This document shows positions 5,111-9,063 of a stretch of 9,063 nucleotides of DNA, in pieces. Each line of letters starts with the position of its first letter. Within the stretch, counting starts at the first letter, position 1. The DNA comes from JAWAFD01 sp964467175 (lineage in GTDB: Archaea; Micrarchaeota; Micrarchaeia; Anstonellales; J096): assembly GCA_964467175.1 (NCBI GenBank), contig CAYXNY010000014.1, positions 1-9,063 of the forward strand, given 5' to 3'. A program made the position numbers and the translations under genes. The notes beneath the pieces are model-generated. The model worked only from the letters and a program-made list of their open reading frames with translations, made no database searches and had not been told where the DNA came from.

Positions 5111-5130
5111 AATATTTTAGAAAATTGGAA

Positions 5131-5139
5131 TTAATAAAT
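5131..5139 (-). promoter_or_regulatory. TATA-like box of SRP RNA
   Basis: ATTTATTAA on the minus strand is centred at about 5135, some 25 bases upstream of the SRP RNA 5' end at 5110. The spacing is right for an archaeal promoter. Confidence 0.5.
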
Positions 5140-5143
5140 GTTT

Positions 5144-5614
5144 TTATTTTGGATTTTGCTTAGTCTTATTAATCTCATCCATGAAGACTTCAACTGCGTC
5201 TTCAGGTGTAGTTTGTTCAATCGTCTTAAGCAGAGTTATTTTTTCGCTGAGGGCTTTTGCGATTTTATGGGTTGTCCTGCCGATGTAATACGATGTTAAG
5301 CCAAGCCCGGTTGCTCCAAAAATAAAAGAGTATGCGTAAAGGTATTTAAATGCCGGTTGGACTTTTGAAAGCATCATATCAAAAGAAAGGAAACCCGGAA
5401 CCAAAACAGATGCTCCGACAACAGCAGTTGCAGAATAGCCAATCGTTCTTGTTCCAAACAGCAAGGAGGTGAGAAATGCCTTTTTTATTCTATGTTTTTT
5501 CCCAAACCCTCTTTCTTTGGCCTCATCTAAAGCAACATCCGGCAATTGCTCTTTACTTATCCCTCCTTTTGAATACTGCTTATATGTTTTGGGGAATAGT
5601 TGTTTTGCGTTCAT
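5144..5614 (-). CDS. Unknown protein with two membrane segments
   Basis: The protein has 156 residues from ATG at 5614 (MNAKQLFPKTYKQYSKGG). An in-frame TTG at 5632 is less likely because TTTTTAAAC is centred about 27 bases before 5614, giving a leaderless message. A basic, soluble N-terminal region (1-47, including KKHRIKK) precedes two hydrophobic segments, about 56-78 (rich in Gly, Ala and Val) and 90-112 (YLYAYSFIFGATGLGLTSYYIG). An amphipathic C-terminal tail follows (HKIAKALSEKITLLKTIEQ, then TPEDAVEVFMDEINK). The topology is probably a membrane hairpin with both ends in the cytoplasm. No family was recognised. The gene stands alone between the SRP RNA and a methyltransferase-like gene. 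Confidence 0.72.
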   Translation of the reverse strand: MNAKQLFPKTYKQYSKGGISKEQLPDVALDEAKERGFGKKHRIKKAFLTSLLFGTRTIGYSATAVVGASVLVPGFLSFDMMLSKVQPAFKYLYAYSFIFGATGLGLTSYYIGRTTHKIAKALSEKITLLKTIEQTTPEDAVEVFMDEINKTKQNPK

Positions 5615-5647
5615 GAGGATATTAGTGTTCAAAAGAGTTTAAAAATG

Positions 5648-6355
5648 TTATGGTTTGCAGAATAGCAAAGCACGGTCCTTAAACTCTTTTCCAGTTAGAA
5701 CAAGAACTTCCGGATAGCTTGCTATAGTGAATATCACGGTCGAATTATCAGAAACATCTCTCGTAAAACTCGCCATATCCAACAAATTATAGGACAATAC
5801 ATTTGACAGGAATATTGTTGTGTAATCTTTCGGGTTTATGCAGGAAACGTTCGAGAGAATAAATTTTACCTCTGCCGGCTGTATTTCGTATTCTGTAAAG
5901 TCCTCGAGATAAGAGCCGTCAGTTGGTCTTATGGAATGAGCAGGGAGCACTGCAACATCAACACCAAGTTTTGTGATTATCTCGGCTATCTCCGGGCAGA
6001 AAAACATTATTCTTTTTGCGAGCATGGGGAATTCGGGTGAATCGAAGAACAACGACCTGGAAAAACGAGCGTGGACTTCGTTCATCGCCGCGCCCAGCCT
6101 TAAAGCTGCGAGAGCGAGAGAGTTCTTGGATATGTCGACAACATCCACCCTTTTCGCACCCAGCTCAAGAAATATTAGCAAGGGTATCCCGCCGCCGGAA
6201 GCAATCGTCAAAACCCTTTCTAAATTCAATTTTTCTTTGTATTCTCTTATCCTGCGGGGGTCTTCTTCAAAAGGAAATGCATACGCTTTGCTGTTTATGC
6301 TATAGTGAGCGTTAGAACGGCAGCACTCTTTTAGCATAGAGAAATGAATGTTCAT
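5648..6355 (-). CDS. Methyltransferase-like protein with Rossmann SAM-binding core
   Basis: The protein has 235 residues. RVLTIASGGGIPLLIFLELGAKRVDVVDISKNSLALAALRL (47-87) has the order of class I SAM-dependent enzymes: a glycine-rich loop (SGGG in place of GxGxG), then a strand ending in acidic D74. The I-A-S-G-G-G...V-D-x-S pattern recalls the DUF3419/BtaA type of 3-amino-3-carboxypropyl transferases more than ordinary methyltransferases; that is a suggestion only. Later, TTIFLSNVLSYN (179-190) occupies a plausible motif IV/V position. The N-terminus has a CC pair (11-12) and HYSINSKAYAFPFEEDP, which I do not recognise. The ATG at 6355 fits a TTTTTTAATG box centred about 27 bases upstream. 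The substrate is unknown. Confidence 0.6.
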   Translation of the reverse strand: MNIHFSMLKECCRSNAHYSINSKAYAFPFEEDPRRIREYKEKLNLERVLTIASGGGIPLLIFLELGAKRVDVVDISKNSLALAALRLGAAMNEVHARFSRSLFFDSPEFPMLAKRIMFFCPEIAEIITKLGVDVAVLPAHSIRPTDGSYLEDFTEYEIQPAEVKFILSNVSCINPKDYTTIFLSNVLSYNLLDMASFTRDVSDNSTVIFTIASYPEVLVLTGKEFKDRALLFCKP

Positions 6356-6387
6356 AGGTTATAATATGTGGCAAAGCATTAAAAAAC

Positions 6388-6729
6388 CTATCCCAGCTTC
6401 TTCTCCATTCTTTCAAGCCTTTTTTCTATATCTCCCAGCATTTTGAAATTTCTGTTCCATGCTGGGCTCCTGCTTATGGCTGCCCTTTCCTGAGCCTGCG
6501 GGAACTTTATATACCGCTCAAGAACTAAACCAAAAAACCATATGCCCGCGAGCGCGAGTGGGGTGAAAAGCAAAACCAGTTCTGCGGTGTATTGGATGCC
6601 TAAAAAACTCTTCAGCTTGTCTGATGCGGTAATAACGAGCAGAACGAAATTCACGAGAGTAAGAAGCTGAATGCCTATGAGAAACCTCCACCACTGCTCA
6701 GCAACAAAATCTCTTATTTCTCTTATCAT
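6388..6729 (-). CDS. Small membrane protein with C-terminal coiled coil
   Basis: The protein has 113 residues from ATG at 6729 (MIREIRDFVAEQWW). A further in-frame ATG at 6756 lies inside the epimerase gene and lacks an RBS. At 6729, GGTGA precedes the ATG at ideal distance and its TGA is the epimerase stop codon, so this start is clear and translation is coupled. There are two membrane segments, about 15-35 (LIGIQLLTLVNFVLLVITA) and 48-72 (AELVLLFTPLALAGIWFFGLVLE). The C-terminal tail IEKRLERMEKKLG is a short coiled coil that could oligomerise. Its place after a glycosyltransferase and an epimerase suggests a role in surface glycan or lipid-linked sugar metabolism, but the family is unknown. 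Confidence 0.75.
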   Translation of the reverse strand: MIREIRDFVAEQWWRFLIGIQLLTLVNFVLLVITASDKLKSFLGIQYTAELVLLFTPLALAGIWFFGLVLERYIKFPQAQERAAISRSPAWNRNFKMLGDIEKRLERMEKKLG

Positions 6730-6733
6730 TTTC

Positions 6734-7663
6734 TCACCTTCTTCTATACCACTCAACTGTTTTTTTCAAACCCTCCTCCAAACCCGTTTTTGGCTTCCAC
6801 CCTAAAAGCTTTTTTGCCAGCGTTATATCCGCAAGGCTGTGCTTAACATCTCCGGGCCTTTCTTTTTCAAAAATCGGCGGTAACTTTTTGTTCAGTATCT
6901 TATTCAGCAAGGAGATGAGCTCAAGAATGGAAACCTGCTTTCCTCCGGCAATATTTATGGCCTTCCCGAATGCATTTTTGTTCTTTGTTTCCATCGCTTT
7001 TATATTCGCCTCAACAACATCATCTATGAATGTAAAATCGCGCGTCTGCTTTCCATCGCCATAAACTATCGGGGGTTTGTTTTTCAGCATGCGGGAGATG
7101 AAAGCCGGAATCACTGCCGCGTATTCGCTTTTTGGGTCCTGCCTTTTTCCGTAAACATTGAAATACCTTAAGGAAATTGTTTCTAACCCATAGAGTTCAT
7201 AAAATTGCTTTGCGTGCTGTTCGTTGATGGCCTTCGCAGAGGCGTACGGGCTTTTCGGTTCAGGGCACATGCTCTCAATCTTTGGGAGCGTCGGCTTATC
7301 TCCGTAAACTGAGGAGGAGGAGGCAAGCACTACGCGCTTTATGTCATTTTTTATTGCGCATTCAAGAACATTCAATGTTCCGAGTATATTTACCCTGCTC
7401 GTTCCTACTGGGTCTTTGACGCTTTTTGGAACAGAAGGAATCGCTGCCTGGTGAAGAACAACATCAACATCTTTCATCGCTTTTTTCAGGTTTTGATCGA
7501 GGATGCTCCCTTTTACAAATTTTATTCTTTTTTTGAATTCGGCAATATTTTCTGCCTTTCCTGTTGAAAGATCGTCCAGAACAGTTACTTCATGCTGTCC
7601 GCAAAGTTTTTCTGCAATGTTTGAGCCTATAAAACCAGCGCCACCAGTAACGAGAATCCGCAT
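6734..7663 (-). CDS. NAD-dependent NDP-sugar epimerase (GalE/WbpP-like extended SDR)
   Basis: The protein has 309 residues, full length for the family. It most likely epimerises a UDP-hexose or UDP-HexNAc at C4 with bound NAD. Visible elements are TGGAGFIGS (6-14, NAD phosphate loop), D30-D31 after strand 2 (NAD over NADP), HQAAIPSVPKSVKDP (71-85), the catalytic Ser in SSSSVYG (115-121), YASAK (140-144, the YxxxK pair), LRYFNVYG (165-172) and TRDFTFIDDV (207-216). HQAAIPSVPKSV resembles WbpP/TviB-type UDP-GlcNAc 4-epimerases, but the substrate cannot be set by eye; a dehydratase is less likely. The gene follows the glycosyltransferase by nine bases and its stop overlaps the RBS of the next gene. 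It should supply the donor sugar for the upstream enzyme. Confidence 0.92.
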   Translation of the reverse strand: MRILVTGGAGFIGSNIAEKLCGQHEVTVLDDLSTGKAENIAEFKKRIKFVKGSILDQNLKKAMKDVDVVLHQAAIPSVPKSVKDPVGTSRVNILGTLNVLECAIKNDIKRVVLASSSSVYGDKPTLPKIESMCPEPKSPYASAKAINEQHAKQFYELYGLETISLRYFNVYGKRQDPKSEYAAVIPAFISRMLKNKPPIVYGDGKQTRDFTFIDDVVEANIKAMETKNKNAFGKAINIAGGKQVSILELISLLNKILNKKLPPIFEKERPGDVKHSLADITLAKKLLGWKPKTGLEEGLKKTVEWYRRR

Positions 7664-7672
7664 GGAGTTTAT

Positions 7673-8773
7673 TCAAATCAACTCTTTATAAACATTTTCA
7701 GTTAGCTTCGCAACATTCCCCCAGGAATATTCTTCTTTAACTATATACTTCGCCTTTTCTATTGTTTTTTTGAATGTTTTTTGGGATTTTAGGAAACTGA
7801 GCAATTTTATAACAAGCTCGTCCTCGTTTTTGAACAAAAACCTATCCTTTTTCTCTCCATACGCCTGCTCGAATAGATACGGTGCTTCTCCAACAGGTGT
7901 GGAGAACATAGGCCTTCCGGACGCGATCGCTTCGAGCCATACTAAACTGAAACCTTCGTATTTGCTCGGGAGAACTATTGCCTTGCTCCTGCAATAAACC
8001 TCTGGCATCTGATGGTACGGAACCTCCATGAAAGATAGTTTTATGTTTAGGGAATTCGCGAGCGCCTCCAGCTTGCTTTTTATTCCCTCGTCCTTGCCAA
8101 CAAGCTCGAGCTCCAACTCTGGGAAATATTTTTTTATTTTCGCAAACGCCTTTATAAGAACATCTATTCCTTTGTCCTCATCAAACCTGCCCACATAGGT
8201 TATTTTGTTTTTCTTTTCATAATTGAGTTCGCAGTCGAAAACCTCCTCTATTCCATTTGGGATATAGACAATCTTTTTCGGGTCGCATTCCTTCGCTATT
8301 ATCGGTATTGACGCTTTGGAAACAACGATAACTTTTTTCGCTATGCGCAGAAAAATTGAGGCGATGAAGAATTTGTAGAAATAGTAGAAAATTCTTTTTG
8401 CTCCTTTTACCTCTGGATATCCATGGAGGGTGAAGATGAATGGCTTTCGGTTGAGAAGGGCGGCGAGAGAGGCAAAAAAAGGCATTATAGAGCCGTAGCC
8501 ATGGCTCGCGTATATATCTGGGTTTTCCCTGAGCATGGCGAAGAACGCGAATATGGGAAGCCGGGCTGAGGAAAAAATTGGAAAATCTATTGAGAAAAAT
8601 CGCTTTACTCTTACTCCGTTAAAATCCTCTTCGCCCGCTGTTCCTTTGTCCCTTGTTGTTATCACAACTACTTCGTTGCCAAGGGCATGGAGCTCTCTGG
8701 AAAGATGGTAGACGTGGTGCTCTATCCCTCCGGAGCTTGGGGGGAATGAATGGATGGATTGGAGGATTCTCAT
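7673..8773 (-). CDS. GT4-family glycosyltransferase (GT-B fold)
   Basis: The protein has 366 residues, complete. It transfers a sugar from a nucleotide-sugar donor, probably to a lipid- or glycan-linked acceptor at the inner face of the membrane. The N-terminal domain has the acceptor-side GGIEHHVYHLSREL (15-28), HGYG (91-94) and HGYP (117-120). The C-terminal donor domain has IPNGIEE (171-177), YVGRFDEDKGIDVLIKAF (193-210), LVGKDEG (224-230) and the EX7E motif E273-GFSLVWL-E281, followed by ASGRPMFSTPVGEAPYL. No membrane helix is evident. The ATG at 8773 has a TTTTTTTAAT box centred 26 bases upstream, so the message looks leaderless. It heads the operon with the epimerase and small membrane protein. 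Retaining chemistry is a family property; donor and acceptor are unknown. Confidence 0.93.
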   Translation of the reverse strand: MRILQSIHSFPPSSGGIEHHVYHLSRELHALGNEVVVITTRDKGTAGEEDFNGVRVKRFFSIDFPIFSSARLPIFAFFAMLRENPDIYASHGYGSIMPFFASLAALLNRKPFIFTLHGYPEVKGAKRIFYYFYKFFIASIFLRIAKKVIVVSKASIPIIAKECDPKKIVYIPNGIEEVFDCELNYEKKNKITYVGRFDEDKGIDVLIKAFAKIKKYFPELELELVGKDEGIKSKLEALANSLNIKLSFMEVPYHQMPEVYCRSKAIVLPSKYEGFSLVWLEAIASGRPMFSTPVGEAPYLFEQAYGEKKDRFLFKNEDELVIKLLSFLKSQKTFKKTIEKAKYIVKEEYSWGNVAKLTENVYKELI

Positions 8774-8792
8774 AAAATACGTAAGTAGCTAA

Positions 8793-8804
8793 GATTAAAA
8801 AAAG
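8793..8804. promoter_or_regulatory. Shared AT element between glycosyltransferase and right-edge gene
   Basis: GATTAAAAAAAG (plus strand) is centred near 8799. It lies 26 bases from the minus ATG at 8773 (leaderless) and 35 bases from the plus ATG at 8834. The latter message would carry a leader of about nine bases starting near GGAG (8825-8828). It is the third divergent pair in the window served by a single central AT box. Confidence 0.45.
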
Positions 8805-8833
8805 TTACGAAGAAAAGTGTTAATGGAGATCCA

Positions 8834-9063
8834 ATGTCGATTAAAGAAGATTTTATATTAAAAAGAGTGCGTGGCAAAGATGTGTTAGATATAGGAAGTG
8901 GAGGCGATTTAGTTTACTTAAAAAAACGGGCAGATGTTGAAAATTTGCTTGTATGCAAAATTAAAAAATATGCCAAATCTTTAAGAGTAGTAGAAATCGA
9001 TAAATTTGCTTCGGATAAATTGAAATCCATGGGTTTTTTTGTGTATAACGCTAACGCCGAGAA
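8834..9063 (+). CDS. Class I SAM-dependent methyltransferase, N-terminal part
   Basis: The reading frame is open at the right edge; 76 complete codons are visible (MSIKEDFILKRVRGKDVLDIGSGGDLVYLKK...). KDVLDIGSGGD (15-25) is methyltransferase motif I (SAM-binding glycine loop). LRVVEIDKFASDKLKSMGFFVYNANAE (50-76) is the second strand with its acidic residue plus the start of the motif III region. GGAG at 8825-8828 precedes the ATG at a good distance. Similar small methyltransferases are common next to glycosyltransferases, where they modify sugars or lipids; that role here is only suggested by location. The region is noticeably more AT-rich than the adjacent glycosyltransferase gene. Confidence 0.75.
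   Translation, partial: MSIKEDFILKRVRGKDVLDIGSGGDLVYLKKRADVENLLVCKIKKYAKSLRVVEIDKFASDKLKSMGFFVYNANAE

Noticed and set aside
5615..5632. TTG start for the 5144-5614 membrane protein
   Set aside because: It would sit only about nine bases from the TATA centre; ATG 5614 has the normal 27-base spacing.
6730..6756. Start of the small membrane protein at ATG 6756
   Set aside because: It lies within the epimerase coding sequence and has no RBS, while ATG 6729 has GGTGA at the ideal distance.

Overview
This window looks archaeal. The evidence is a tRNA-Leu gene with a bulge-helix-bulge intron in the anticodon loop, an archaeal-type 7S SRP RNA, a GTP-dependent dephospho-CoA kinase (DUF359), a short PRC-barrel protein, and TATA-like boxes centred 26-28 nt upstream of start codons, which is the geometry of leaderless archaeal transcripts. 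Gene sizes, short spacing and many small unknown proteins fit an uncultivated lineage, perhaps DPANN-like. I cannot fix the phylum from this sequence.

Left part (1-2640). A tRNA-Leu(CAA) gene on the minus strand has a canonical intron, but its T-arm is also interrupted and its 3' end is not found before the window edge. Next come a TPR-repeat protein (minus) and a PRC-barrel protein (plus), transcribed divergently from one central TATA element. A helical unknown protein (minus) and a 59-residue two-helix membrane protein (plus) form a second divergent pair with the same symmetric layout.

Centre (2619-5110). rpiA and the dephospho-CoA kinase form a two-gene minus-strand operon of core metabolism: ribose 5-phosphate supply and the last step of CoA synthesis. 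Upstream is a MNT nucleotidyltransferase/HEPN pair resembling a type VII toxin-antitoxin module. It lies between two copies of a 12-bp sequence, one of which is the 3' end of the SRP RNA gene immediately beyond it. This suggests that the module was inserted at the end of that RNA gene.

Right part (5144-9063). A two-helix membrane protein and a methyltransferase-like protein each have their own leaderless-type promoter. A three-gene minus-strand operon follows: GT4 glycosyltransferase, NDP-sugar epimerase and a small membrane protein with a coiled-coil tail. It probably makes a surface glycan or glycolipid. Divergent from it, the start of another class I methyltransferase runs off the right edge.

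The regulatory pattern is consistent. Most promoter-proximal genes appear leaderless or have very short leaders. Downstream genes sit a few bases after the previous stop or overlap it. No gene-free stretch exceeds 300 bases apart from the RNA genes. No CRISPR array, transposase or integrase was seen.
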